Assembly (NCBI RefSeq): GCF_014107495.1
Contig: NZ_CP041969.1
Span: forward strand, 4,327,501-4,391,500
DNA: 64,000 nucleotides
From: Cohnella cholangitidis
Lineage (GTDB): Bacteria; Bacillota; Bacilli; Paenibacillales; Paenibacillaceae
Direction of reading: 5' to 3'
Shown: piece by piece, positions 1-9,090 of the stretch
Position numbering within the stretch: position 1 is the first letter of the stretch
Layout of the letters: the number at the start of each line of letters is the position of its first letter
The notes under the pieces: model-generated
Database searches by the model: none
Told to the model about the DNA's origin: nothing
Seen by the model: only the letters and a program-made list of their open reading frames with translations
Translations under genes and position numbers: made by a program

Positions 1-2
1 TC

Positions 3-1130
3 GTCGTCATTGCGGCAAGCGTAGTCGTCGCCGTTCTTGTCGGCATATGGCTCGTCCGAATGATCTCGAAGCCGCTCGGACAATTGAAGCTGTTGATGCG
101 CAGGGCGGCCGACGGAGACTTGCGAGGAAGAATGGCGACCAATAGACGGGACGAGATCGGGGATGTGTCGGTTGCTTATAATCAAATGTCGGAGCAGATC
201 GGAACGTTGGTATCTAATGCCCGCAGATCGGTAGACGAAGTTGCGGGCTCCAGCCTCCAGATGGCTAATGCCGCCCAGCGGACGGCGAATTCCGCGCACG
301 AAATCCATTGGGCAGCCGCGCAAATCGCGCAAGGAGCGGCGGGGCTCGCCACCAATGCCGAACAGAGCGGCGACAACGTCGGCATGATGGGGATCCGAAT
401 GGGCGATGCGAGAGAGTTGCATGAAAAAATGGAGGGAGCGACCCGCGTCGTCGACGAGCTTTGCAACGAAGGCGGAGCGATCGTGGAAGGGCTGCTCGTC
501 AAGACTCGGGAGACCGATCGGCATTTCCGCTCGCTGGCGGATCGGGTAAACGGTTTATCCGACAGCGCGGCTTCCATTCAAGGAATTCTGAAGCTGATCA
601 CGCAAATGGCGAAGCAGACGACGATACTATCGCTTAATGCGGCGATCGAAGCTTCGAGAGAAGGGCAAGCCGGAGGGATGAAGGCGATCGCGGACGAAAT
701 CAGGCGGGTGGCCGAGCAGTCCCATGCTTCTATCGGCCAAGTAGAACAATTAGCTATGAATATTCGCTCCGAGGTTGACTCCTCCGTCGGCACGATGCGG
801 GAAACGGAACCTTTCTTCCGGGAAATGACGGAAGGAGTGGGCTCGGTTCACCGATTGTTCCGCAGCGTTCGCGAGATGATGGAGCAGCTGAAAGCCCGGC
901 TGGATGAAGTAAGCGTATCGCTGGTGCAGCTTCATCGAAGCCATCATACGATTCGGGAATCGATCGAAGAAGTGTCGGCCGTATCCGAGGAAGCATCGGC
1001 TTCGGCAGATCAAGTCGCGGCGCTTACGAACGCCCAGAAGGATATCGGGCTCGAGCTCGTGCAGGTATCGGAAGACTTGAAGAGGGTGTCCGCCAGATTA
1101 GAGCAACAAATGTCGAGCTTTTTGGTATAA
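3..1130 (+). CDS. methyl-accepting chemotaxis protein, 5' end outside window
   Basis: This is the C-terminal part of a transmembrane chemoreceptor; the reading frame is open from the first bases, so the gene starts upstream. The visible part begins with a hydrophobic helix rich in Val, Ala and Ile (about the first 18 codons), followed by a HAMP linker and a long coiled-coil signalling domain. The conserved hairpin tip is recognisable around ILSLNAAIEASREG and is followed by the family's IADEIRRVAEQS segment. MCPs pass ligand binding to CheA/CheW and so set flagellar rotation. The next gene is a sugar-binding lipoprotein, which might act as its ligand-presenting partner (inference). The ligand-binding half is not visible, so no ligand can be named. 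Confidence 0.9.
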   Translation, partial: VVIAASVVVAVLVGIWLVRMISKPLGQLKLLMRRAADGDLRGRMATNRRDEIGDVSVAYNQMSEQIGTLVSNARRSVDEVAGSSLQMANAAQRTANSAHEIHWAAAQIAQGAAGLATNAEQSGDNVGMMGIRMGDARELHEKMEGATRVVDELCNEGGAIVEGLLVKTRETDRHFRSLADRVNGLSDSAASIQGILKLITQMAKQTTILSLNAAIEASREGQAGGMKAIADEIRRVAEQSHASIGQVEQLAMNIRSEVDSSVGTMRETEPFFREMTEGVGSVHRLFRSVREMMEQLKARLDEVSVSLVQLHRSHHTIRESIEEVSAVSEEASASADQVAALTNAQKDIGLELVQVSEDLKRVSARLEQQMSSFLV

Positions 1131-1180
1131 TGAACGCACGTAAATGCCTTGGATAAGCATGTGTAATGGGGGCCGGCAAA

Positions 1181-2227
1181 ATGAAATTCGGCATTAAGAG
1201 CTTGCGGGGGATCATAGCCGTTATGGTTGTTCTGCTTCTCGCGGGGTGCAGTTCTTCGTCCTCTTCCGTGACGCCGCAGCCTCCCGTACCGACGGAGACG
1301 ATCGCGGGACAGGACATTATAGGGGAAATTCCCGTTTCTTCCCGGCAGGACATTACGCTTGGATTTTCCCAGCTGGGCTCGGAGAGCGATTGGCGGCTGG
1401 CGAATACGGAGTCGATACAGGAGGCCGCGAAGGAAGCGGGAATCAAGCTGCTGTTCGATAACGCGGAGCAGTCCCAGGAAAAGCAGATCGAAGCCATCCG
1501 AGGATTTATCGAACAGAAGGTCGACGTCATCGCGATAGCTCCGGTCGTCCAATCGGGCTGGGAACCGATCATGAAAGAAGCGAAGCAAGCGGGCATCCCG
1601 CTTATTCTATCGGATCGTTCGGTAGACGTTAACGACCCGTCTCTGTATGTCACGTTTATAGGCTCGGACTTCACGGAGGAAGGACGAAAGGCCGGCAAAT
1701 ACTTATTGGATAAAATGCGCGACGAGGTCGGCTCTATCGGCATCGTCGAGCTTAAAGGAACGGAAGGCTCATCGCCTTCTATCGAACGAGGCAAAGGCTT
1801 TCGCGAAATTATGGCCAAACGGGAAGATTTCAAAATTCTAAAAAGCGAATACGCGAACTTCACGCAGAAGGAAGGCAAGGAGGTCATGAAATCGTTCTTG
1901 GAGGACAAAGGACGCGACATTCGCGTGCTGTTCGCCCATAACGACGACATGGCGCTTGGGGCAATCGAGGCTATCGAAGAATACGGGCTCGTTCCCGGCA
2001 AAGATATCATTATCATTTCCGTCGACGGAACCCGCAAAGCGTTCGAGATGATGGCGGAAGGCAAGATCAATTGCGTAGTCGAATGCAATCCGCTGCTAGG
2101 ACCGAATCTAATGCAGGCGGTTAAAGAATTGATAGCCGGCAGAACGTTGCCGAAACGTATCGTGACGCCGGAGAGCGTCTTTACGGAAGAGATGGCGGAG
2201 AGGGAAGCGGCGAACCGGAAGTATTGA
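1181..2227 (+). CDS. sugar-binding lipoprotein, RbsB/YtfQ-like (type 1 periplasmic fold)
   Basis: The protein (348 aa from ATG 1181) has a short basic N-terminus, a hydrophobic stretch and a lipobox LLAGC followed by a Ser-rich linker, so it should be a membrane-anchored lipoprotein. The mature part matches the periplasmic-binding-protein type 1 fold used for pentoses, galactose and galactofuranose: an LGFSQLGSESDWR first strand, IAIAPVVQSGWEP, and a C-terminal FAHNDDMALGAIEAIEEYG helix. An in-frame ATG lies at 1166, but 1181 is preceded by a GGGGG-type ribosome site and places the signal peptide at the N-terminus. No transporter ATPase or permease of the matching family is adjacent, so it may serve the neighbouring chemoreceptor or an unlinked transporter. 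Ligand unknown. Confidence 0.85.
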   Translation: MKFGIKSLRGIIAVMVVLLLAGCSSSSSSVTPQPPVPTETIAGQDIIGEIPVSSRQDITLGFSQLGSESDWRLANTESIQEAAKEAGIKLLFDNAEQSQEKQIEAIRGFIEQKVDVIAIAPVVQSGWEPIMKEAKQAGIPLILSDRSVDVNDPSLYVTFIGSDFTEEGRKAGKYLLDKMRDEVGSIGIVELKGTEGSSPSIERGKGFREIMAKREDFKILKSEYANFTQKEGKEVMKSFLEDKGRDIRVLFAHNDDMALGAIEAIEEYGLVPGKDIIIISVDGTRKAFEMMAEGKINCVVECNPLLGPNLMQAVKELIAGRTLPKRIVTPESVFTEEMAEREAANRKY

Positions 2228-2408
2228 GCCGCGATAAACCGACGTTCGCCATGAATCTCTTGCCTGAACAATTCGCATGTCCGTCCCCGAAAAAATTGAA
2301 TTCCATCCCCTTCGGATTGCTGATAAAGTAGAGAGGAAAGTCTCGCGCGGAGCACGCCTAGCAACGAACGCTACGCCCGCGCCGCGTCTGCGTCAACCGA
2401 TCCGCAAC

Positions 2409-2442
2409 ACCCCCTTTCAGGCTCCGTCCGGAGGGGGTTTTC
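2409..2442 (+). terminator. rho-independent terminator before the two-component genes
   Basis: ACCCCC at 2409 pairs with GGGGGT at 2433, an inner CTCCG/CGGAG stem extends the hairpin, and a short T run follows. It probably ends the transcript of the upstream binding-protein gene. The stretch from 2228 to 2408 holds no convincing gene. Confidence 0.6.
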
Positions 2443-2463
2443 CTTATATGGAGGGGGCTCCTT

Positions 2464-4252
2464 ATGTTCTACTCGCTCAGAACCCGTTTGTCCGTCACGT
2501 TCATCGTCCTGCTCATCGTCCCGTTCATTACGATGGTCGCCGTGTTCACGCAAGCATCGAACTCCGTCATCGGAACGTCCATCGAGGAATCGACGTCGCA
2601 GACGATGGACCAATACGCTTCGTTCGTGAACACGCTGACGACGCAGGTCGAGGACGTGGCTAACCAGGTACTCAGCAACGAAGTGACGCAGCAATGGATC
2701 ACCGTCCAACTGGACAGGAGCCTTCCTCAGGAGAAACGGATCACGGCCGACGCCGAAATCCGCAAGTTTCTGTCTTCCATCGCGCTTAACCACTCCTCTA
2801 TCTCTTCCATTACGCTATTCAACGAGAACGGAACGGCCGTCGGCATACGCGACCAAGTGTTCGACGATCCGGCATTTCTCGCCAGCGACTGGTACGCCAC
2901 GTTCAAGCGGGACGAAATCCGCTGGGTGCCCGCCCACGTCGACCCCTATCAACCGAACTATCTCCAGAAGGAAAGCATGAACAGTCTCCTCTACAATCTC
3001 GTGCAATTAAGCTCGTTCCGCAACATCGGCGTATTGAAGCTGAACGTGGAAACCTCGCAGATCCAGACATCGCTCGACAAGATCAAATTCGGAGAGACGG
3101 GCCGCGTATATTTGGTAAACATGGACGGACGTCCGGTATTGAACCAGCAAATAGACGAAGGCATGTCCGGGTTCCTGAAGGAGATGCCCGTTATCCGCGA
3201 GGATAAGCACTCCGGCGGGAAGCTGACCGTAGCGCACGATGGGGAGGAACACCGGATCCTCTATCGCAAAATCAAAAGCGCGAATTGGATGTTAATCGGC
3301 GAAGTTAAGGAATACGAGCTGTTCGAGAAAATGAAGCGGGTCCAGCAGACGATGCTGCGGTCGGGGCGCTGCTGCTGTTGCTCACGATCGTTGCCGCGTT
3401 CTGGTTGTCGTCCGGCATCGCCCGGCGCTTACGCGGCTGGCGGCCTCCATGAGACTCGTGGAACGGGGCGACTTCGGCCGGCTCGAGGACGAGGCTCTTG
3501 CGAAGATGCCGATTCCCCGCAACGAAGTCGGTTATGTCGTCAAGGTGTTCCGTAACATGGTCCAAAGGCTGAGGTTTCTGATCGAAACCGAATTTCAGTC
3601 CAATATGCGGCGCAAGGATGCGGAATACAAGGCGCTGCTTATGCAGATTAACCCGCACTTTCTATATAACACCCTGGAAGCGATCGGCAGCTTGTCCGCG
3701 CAACAACGCAGCGACGAAGTCATCGACGTTACGGAATGGCTGGGCCAGATGTTAAGGTACTCGCTTCGGGCCGATAGCGATCTCGTCAGGCTGCGGGACG
3801 AGATGCAATATATCCGATACTACGTCTCCATCATGAGAATCCGCTTCGGCGATCGCATTCGCGTGGACATCGCGGAATCGCCGGGACTAGGCGACGCGCC
3901 GATCGTCAAGTTCATCCTTCAGCCGCTCGTCGAGAACGCGATCAAGTTCAGCCAGGAAAACCCGGACGGCGCGCGCGTCGGTATCGCCGCGGCCAAAGAA
4001 GGGGATTCGCTCGTCATCGAAGTGTCGGATAACGGGACGGGGATGTCGGTCGAGCTGATCGAAGAGTTGCAGGAGGAAATGGCCAGAGGCCGTATGACAG
4101 ACGTGCTCAGCGCCCACGGGCGAAGAATCGGCCTTCGCAACGTTCTGGCGCGGTGCTCGCTCCATTACGGCGCGGGCTTCAGCGTCCGGATGAAGTCCGG
4201 TCCGGGCGAAGGCACCCGTATCGCATTGCGATTGCCCATGAAGGAGGGATAA
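2464..4252 (+). CDS. YesM-like sensor histidine kinase, two frameshifts
   Basis: A membrane histidine kinase of the YesM/LytS type, about 596 aa if repaired. A first transmembrane helix near residues 12-32 is followed by an extracellular dCache-like sensor, a second helix (GALLLLLTIVAAFWLSSG, readable only in another frame at 3363-3416), HAMP, the phosphoacceptor motif INPHFLYNTLE (His near position 3656) and a HATPase_c domain with NAIKF, DNGTGM and GLRNVL. The frame breaks twice: in the GGGG run at 3363-3366 and near 3424, where IARPLTRL would be restored by adding one C. Both are one-base losses. ATG 2464 has a GGAGGGGG site. The response regulator gene starts 3 bp after the stop, so the pair should sense an extracellular sugar and control the downstream transporter. 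Confidence 0.85.
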
Positions 4253-4255
4253 CCG

Positions 4256-5878
4256 ATGTATCGCGTACTGCTCGTGGACGACGAATTGGAAATTCGCAGC
4301 GGACTTAAGTTGAAGATCGATTGGACGGCTCTAGGCTTTACGATCGCGGGAGAGGCTCAAGACGGAAGAGAAGCGCTCGCTTATCTGGAACGGGAGCGTT
4401 TCGACCTGATTCTTACCGATATTCGGATGCCCGTTATGAGCGGGCTGGAGCTGCTGAAGCAATGCGCGGAAAACTATTCTCGGGTGAAATCCATCGTGCT
4501 TTCCGGTTACGACGACTTTCATTTCGTGAAAGCGGCGCTTCAGTGCGGGGCGAAAGATTATTTGCTGAAGCCGGTCGTCCGCGGCGAACTGGCGAGCATA
4601 CTCGGCAAGCTGAAGGAGGAACTGGATTCGGAGAGACAAGCCGCGACGATGGACGAGACGGTTCGGCACCGGCTGTCGGAGAGCGAGTCGGTGTTAAAGG
4701 AACGGCTCGTGCTGGAGTGGATCGGCAACGACGACGCGGACGCGGTCGGCGCGTTGCGAAGAGAGCTTGGCCGCTACGGCATGGACGTCTGGCTGAACGA
4801 TACCCGAAGCCTTCAATTCGTCAGTACGGAATACCGGATGAAGGAGGGGCGGCTTGGGGAGCGTTCCGAAGGAGGCGGGTTGTTTCGGCTTGCTTTCCAA
4901 CTGCTGTGCAGAGAGACGCTTGAGCAATTCGAATGGCGGGATTCCGCATTCGTATTCCACCATCGAGGTTATCCTCAAATGATGCACGTGCTTGTTTCCG
5001 CTTCGGACGAGGAGGAAGGAGAACGCCGCAGAATTTTGCTCTGCAATCAGCTTCAGTCCAATATTCACCGCTATTTGAAGGTCGAGACGGTCATCGGCAT
5101 AGGCGTTCCGGTCCGCGGGACGGCTGCGATGCGTCAAGGGTTCGTGTCGGCCATGCTGAGCTGGAGCCAAAGCCGATCGGGCGCGATCTCCCAGATCGTC
5201 ATGCCCGATCCCGTATCCGATACGTTCACGGAGCTGTCCCCCGAAGTGGAGAAGAGGCTAGAACTGGCGCTCGAGAACGCCGATCTGAGAACGTTCTCCA
5301 GCACGGTGGAGACGGTGGTCCAGGCCGAAAATTATCCGATGCAAGGCGTCGCGTCGTTCGTGCTTCGCGTCATCCTGCTCTTGGACCAATCCGCCCGCAG
5401 GCATAAGCTGGCGGTTCCCGAGACGCAGGAATGGATGTTGCCGGACGCGGCGTGGAAGATCGGTTCCGGAGCCGACGCGATTCCTTATTTGAACGGAATC
5501 GCCGCGAGGGTCGTCGAGGGAATCCAGAGTTCCCGCGTCTCGGACGGAGTTTCGGCGGTGGAAGCCGTCCGCGATTATATCGAACGCTCGTATATGAACG
5601 AGTTAAGCCTGACGATGATGGCGGATCGTTTCCATCTCAATCCGACCTACCTGTCGGAACTGTTCAAGAAGCAGATCGGAACGACGTTCAGCGACTACTT
5701 GACGCAAGTGCGTATCGGCAAGGCGGCGGAGCTGCTGCGCGACCCGCAGATGCGCCTAGCGGACATCGCGGAGCTCGTCGGCTTCGCCAACGCGAGCTAT
5801 CTGAGCAGCGTGTTCAAGAAGCATTACGGGATCAGTCCGAACGAGTACCGCAACCTTCCGACGTTGCCCGCTACCTGA
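4256..5878 (+). CDS. YesN-like response regulator with AraC DNA-binding domain
   Basis: The 540-aa protein has an N-terminal receiver domain (DD at residues 8-9, phosphoacceptor Asp55 in LTDIRMP, Lys in YLLKPV), a roughly 250-aa middle region of no recognised fold, and a C-terminal AraC/XylS double helix-turn-helix (about residues 440-535, with LTMMADRFHLNPTYLSELFK and the second helix pair ending SPNEYR). It starts 3 bp after the histidine kinase stop codon, so it is cotranscribed and its cognate kinase is clear. Proteins of this type in Bacillus and Paenibacillus activate nearby ABC sugar importers and glycosidases, which fits the genes at 5978-11984. Full length and intact. Confidence 0.92.
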   Translation: MYRVLLVDDELEIRSGLKLKIDWTALGFTIAGEAQDGREALAYLERERFDLILTDIRMPVMSGLELLKQCAENYSRVKSIVLSGYDDFHFVKAALQCGAKDYLLKPVVRGELASILGKLKEELDSERQAATMDETVRHRLSESESVLKERLVLEWIGNDDADAVGALRRELGRYGMDVWLNDTRSLQFVSTEYRMKEGRLGERSEGGGLFRLAFQLLCRETLEQFEWRDSAFVFHHRGYPQMMHVLVSASDEEEGERRRILLCNQLQSNIHRYLKVETVIGIGVPVRGTAAMRQGFVSAMLSWSQSRSGAISQIVMPDPVSDTFTELSPEVEKRLELALENADLRTFSSTVETVVQAENYPMQGVASFVLRVILLLDQSARRHKLAVPETQEWMLPDAAWKIGSGADAIPYLNGIAARVVEGIQSSRVSDGVSAVEAVRDYIERSYMNELSLTMMADRFHLNPTYLSELFKKQIGTTFSDYLTQVRIGKAAELLRDPQMRLADIAELVGFANASYLSSVFKKHYGISPNEYRNLPTLPAT

Positions 5879-5977
5879 CGATTTTATATGCGAACATCCA
5901 AAGAGGACGAATTCCAAGGCGCACCCGACGGATGCTAGCCTGTAGATGCAGCACATTAACCGAAGGGTGAGGGTCAT

Positions 5978-7330
5978 ATGAAAAAAAGTTTGTTGCTTGC
6001 GCTTACCATCGTATTGGCATTCGGGCTTGCCGCATGTTCCTCGAATTCGAATTCCGGCACGAATGCCCCCGCGTCGGCTTCGCCGGCGGAGTCCGGCGCG
6101 GCGCCGTCCGAAGCGGAAGGGGAAACCGTAACGCTCACGTTCTGGCGGCACGATTACGCTCCCGAAGCCGAAGCGTTCAAGAAGCTGATCGCTTCTTTCG
6201 AAGAGAAGCATCCCAACATCAAGATCGATTTTCAAATGATTCCGAACGACCAGTACGAAACGAAGATCCGCACGGCGCTCGCGGGGGGCAATCCTCCGGA
6301 CATCATGGCGCTGGACGCGCCGACGCTGGCTTCCTACGCCAATTCCGGGGCGATTATCCCGCTTGAGGATTATTTCGCCAAAGACGGCAACAAAGACGAT
6401 CTGCTCAAGCCCGTCATCGAAGGCTTAACCTTTAATGGCAAAATGTACGCGGCGCCGAACAACGAAGGCACGATCGTCATGTTCTACAACAAAAAGATGT
6501 TCGAGGAGAAAGGGATCCCTCTTCCTTCCAAGAACGTGGACGAAGCTTGGACTTGGGACCAAGTGCTGGACGCCGCGCGCAAGCTGAACGATCCGGCCAA
6601 AGGCGTGTACGGCTGGAACCCGACGCCGTGGGGATTCGCGGGACACGAAGGCGCTCCGTATTCGGAGATGGCGTTCCTGTGGCAGGCCGGCGCGGAAATC
6701 CTGAGTCCGGACGGCACGACGGCGAAAGGGTACCTGGACTCCGCGGAAGCTAAGAAAGCGATGACGTTCTGGAAGTCGCTCTTCAATACGGAGAAGGTGT
6801 CTCCTAAGGAGCTGCCGCAAGACGCATTCTGGAACGGCAAGGTGGCGATTCACGTGGACGGTCCGTTCGCGTTCTCCTACCAGGAGCAGAACTTCCCGAA
6901 CTTCAAGCTCGGCGCCGACTACGACGTCGCACCGCTGTGGAAAGACCAGAAGATGATCGGTACGACCGGAAGCTGGGGAATGGCGATTACGTCCAAGTCC
7001 GAGCATCCCGACGAAGCATGGGCTTTCGTGAACTGGGTAACGGGAGTAGAAGGGTCCAAAGTCTGGTACGAGGAAACGAAAAACTTGCCGGCCCGCCAAT
7101 CGACCTTCGACGCGTTCGCGGAATTGAAAGAATATCCTATGAACATCTATGCCGAGCAGCTATCCAAATACGGCCATCCGCGCCCGGTCACCCCGGCGTA
7201 TCCGGCGATCAGCGAAGCGATCCGCCTTTTGTTCGAGGACGTCGGATTAGGCAACGGAGACGTGGACGAAGCACTGGCTAGAGCGGTCAAGAAGATCGAA
7301 GACGGATTGGCGATCCAGAAGCAGCAATAG
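5978..7330 (+). CDS. ABC sugar transporter solute-binding lipoprotein (family 1)
   Basis: A 450-aa extracellular solute-binding protein of the MalE/UgpB class. The signal peptide ends at the lipobox LAAC (Cys20), and a low-complexity Ser/Ala/Pro linker precedes the globular part. Family features visible are LTFWRHDYAPE near the start, a central AALAGGNPPDI segment and the C-terminal helices after GSWGMAIT, which is the usual signature of this class. A clear AAGGGTGAGGG ribosome site precedes the ATG. It belongs with the two permeases at 8151 and 9091, although an 820-bp repeat block with a hairpin terminator lies between. The ATPase (MsmX-like, usually shared) is not in the window. Substrate unknown; probably an oligosaccharide. 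Confidence 0.92.
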   Translation: MKKSLLLALTIVLAFGLAACSSNSNSGTNAPASASPAESGAAPSEAEGETVTLTFWRHDYAPEAEAFKKLIASFEEKHPNIKIDFQMIPNDQYETKIRTALAGGNPPDIMALDAPTLASYANSGAIIPLEDYFAKDGNKDDLLKPVIEGLTFNGKMYAAPNNEGTIVMFYNKKMFEEKGIPLPSKNVDEAWTWDQVLDAARKLNDPAKGVYGWNPTPWGFAGHEGAPYSEMAFLWQAGAEILSPDGTTAKGYLDSAEAKKAMTFWKSLFNTEKVSPKELPQDAFWNGKVAIHVDGPFAFSYQEQNFPNFKLGADYDVAPLWKDQKMIGTTGSWGMAITSKSEHPDEAWAFVNWVTGVEGSKVWYEETKNLPARQSTFDAFAELKEYPMNIYAEQLSKYGHPRPVTPAYPAISEAIRLLFEDVGLGNGDVDEALARAVKKIEDGLAIQKQQ

Positions 7331-7384
7331 CTCCTCTGCGATCAGTTATGCATAGCTGCCGGAGTCAGGTGGGGCGAACGCACT

Positions 7385-7575
7385 AAGGTGATGGGATAAC
7401 GTTATTTCTGGATCTGATAGGCTACATGACGCAGATAGAGTGATGGCATAACGTTATTCTGTTACCAATCCATCGAAACGGGGCGCATGGGGAGAGATAA
7501 GGTGATTCCATAACGCTATTTCCACTCCTAACACCGAACTTATTGAAATAAAGCGATGGCATAGCGTTATCATCT
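7385..7575 (+). repeat. array of four ATAACGTTAT-core repeats
   Basis: Four copies of a motif resembling GTGATGGCATAACGTTAT lie at core positions 7396, 7448, 7510 and 7562. The core is a palindrome (ATAACGTTAT, with variants ATAACGCTAT and ATAGCGTTAT). Spacings are 52, 62 and 52 bp, close to five, six and five helical turns, while the sequence between the cores is not conserved. No ORF is supported. It lies between a solute-binding protein gene and its permeases. Function unknown; possibly a protein-binding array or a decayed interspersed repeat. Confidence 0.7.
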
Positions 7576-7598
7576 CGGATCAGAGTCCCAGCCACACG

Positions 7599-8045
7599 GC
7601 TGAATCCAAGATTCGAAGCCGAATCGACCGCCTCGAACAGCATCGTGATCAAAAACGGACTTTTTGAACTGCCTTAACCAATCAGGGTCAAAAAGTTCGG
7701 TTTTCAGCACCGAGAAGGTTGGAAGAAGCTTAGGGAGCGAGGAACGGAGCGTAGGCAAATCCTACGCGAGTACCGGAGGGCCCGGCTGAATCCAAGATTC
7801 GAAGCCGAATCGACCGCCTCGAACAGCATCGTGATCAAAAGCGGACTTTTTGAACTGCCTTAACCAATCAGGGTCAAAAAGTTCGGTTTTCAGCACCGAG
7901 AAGGTTGGAAGAAGCTTAGGGAGCGAGGAACGGAGCGTAGGCAAATCCTACGCGAGTACCGGAGGGCCCGGCTGAATCCAAGATTCGAAGCCGAATCGAC
8001 CGCCTCGAACAGCATCGTGATCAAAAGCGGACTTTTTGAACTGCT
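7599..8045 (+). repeat. 186-bp tandem repeat, about 2.4 copies
   Basis: Near-identical units begin about 7599, 7784 and 7970; the third is cut off after roughly 75 bp. Copies 1 and 2 differ at only a few positions. Each full unit contains a hairpin (GCGTAGG, 5-nt loop, CCTACGC, near 7749 and 7935) and AAAAAGT-type runs. The spurious reading frames in it are not backed by ribosome sites. I regard it as a non-coding interspersed or tandem element; no transposase or terminal repeats are seen. Confidence 0.8.
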
Positions 8046-8064
8046 TATCAGAAACAGGAATGCA

Positions 8065-8103
8065 GGGGGAGTAGGGAAAGGCATACGTCCTTACTCCCCT
8101 TTG
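8065..8103 (+). terminator. hairpin terminator between repeat block and permease genes
   Basis: GGGGGAGTAGGGA pairs imperfectly with TCCTTACTCCCC around an 8-nt loop and runs into TTTG. If active it would separate the solute-binding gene transcript from the permeases or attenuate it, a common way to make more binding protein than permease. Confidence 0.5.
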
Positions 8104-8150
8104 TCGTTCCATAAAACCGATATCCGCAAGGATCGGAGGAGGGTTTCCCG

Positions 8151-9044
8151 TTGAAAAATCCAAGATTCGCGGTATACGACAAGCAAGAATCGAGGGCCGC
8201 CTACCTTTTTATCGTTCCCGCGTTTATCCTGCTCGCCGTGTTCATTTTCTACCCGATGTTTCGCGCGCTGCTCATCAGTTTTCAGAACTACAATTTGATT
8301 TCCTCCCAGTCTTCCTTCGCTGGCTTTGCCAATTACGGCAAGCTGTTCGAAGACGGCGCGTTCGGGGCAAGCCTATGGCATTCGTTCTACTTCACGATCG
8401 TGGTACTTCCCGTGCAGACGGCGATTTCTCTCGGATTGGCGCTGCTCGTGCAGAAGAAGTTCCGGGGAGTCGGTTTTTTCCGAACGGTCTATTTCATCCC
8501 CGTCGTCGTGTCATTCGCGATCGCTTCGACGGTATTCAGGCTCATCTACAACAAAGACTACGGCATGCTGAACGTCGTGCTTAAGGGACTGGGATTGCCG
8601 GCGCTCGATTTTCTGTCCAACCCGGACATTTCCATGCTGGGCATCATCGCGCTGTGCATCTGGCGGGCGATGGGCTTCGTTATGGTCATTTTCCTCGCGG
8701 GGCTCAACAATATCCCCGAATCGCTGTACGAGGCGGCGCACGTGGACGGAGCGAGCTCCGTTCAAAGATTCTTCCTCATCACCTTGCCCCTCTTGAAGAG
8801 GACGATGGCTTTCGTGGTCATTATTACGACGATGGACGCCCTGAAAATATTCATACCGATCTACATTACGACGAGCGGGGGACCGGCGGGTTCGACGAGC
8901 ACGGTCGTGCATTTCATCTACGAAACGGCGTTCAAGCAGATGAATATGGGGTACGCTGCGGCTGCCGCGTTTCTGTTCTTCTTTCTGGTGCTGATCATTT
9001 CCATCGTGCAGCTTCGAATCTTCCGCACGGATGTCGAGTATTAG
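8151..9044 (+). CDS. ABC sugar transporter permease, MalF/UgpA type
   Basis: A 297-aa integral membrane protein with six predicted helices, the first at YLFIVPAFILLAVFIFYPMF. The cytoplasmic EAA loop that docks on the ATPase is present as YEAAHVDGASSVQRFFLITL. Translation probably starts at TTG 8151, because GGAGGAGG lies at the right distance and the following ATGs are deep inside the first helix. It pairs with the MalG-type permease 47 bp downstream and with the lipoprotein encoded at 5978. Intact and of normal length. Confidence 0.93.
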   Translation: MKNPRFAVYDKQESRAAYLFIVPAFILLAVFIFYPMFRALLISFQNYNLISSQSSFAGFANYGKLFEDGAFGASLWHSFYFTIVVLPVQTAISLGLALLVQKKFRGVGFFRTVYFIPVVVSFAIASTVFRLIYNKDYGMLNVVLKGLGLPALDFLSNPDISMLGIIALCIWRAMGFVMVIFLAGLNNIPESLYEAAHVDGASSVQRFFLITLPLLKRTMAFVVIITTMDALKIFIPIYITTSGGPAGSTSTVVHFIYETAFKQMNMGYAAAAAFLFFFLVLIISIVQLRIFRTDVEY

Positions 9045-9090
9045 GCATGCGCTGGGCGTTACGAAATTTCAAAAGCAAGGAGACGGACCT

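Noticed and set aside
1024..2364. 446-codon minus-strand ORF
   Set aside because: It is antisense to a well-supported solute-binding protein; its composition (Ser/Ile/Arg-rich) is that of a shadow frame.
2464..4252. two separate genes (sensor and kinase)
   Set aside because: The second helix and HAMP can be read across the two breaks, so this is one YesM-type gene with two frameshifts.
7570..8163. minus-strand ORFs repeated in the 186-bp units
   Set aside because: Identical frames arise because the unit is 62 codons long; there is no ribosome site, and the starts are TTG.
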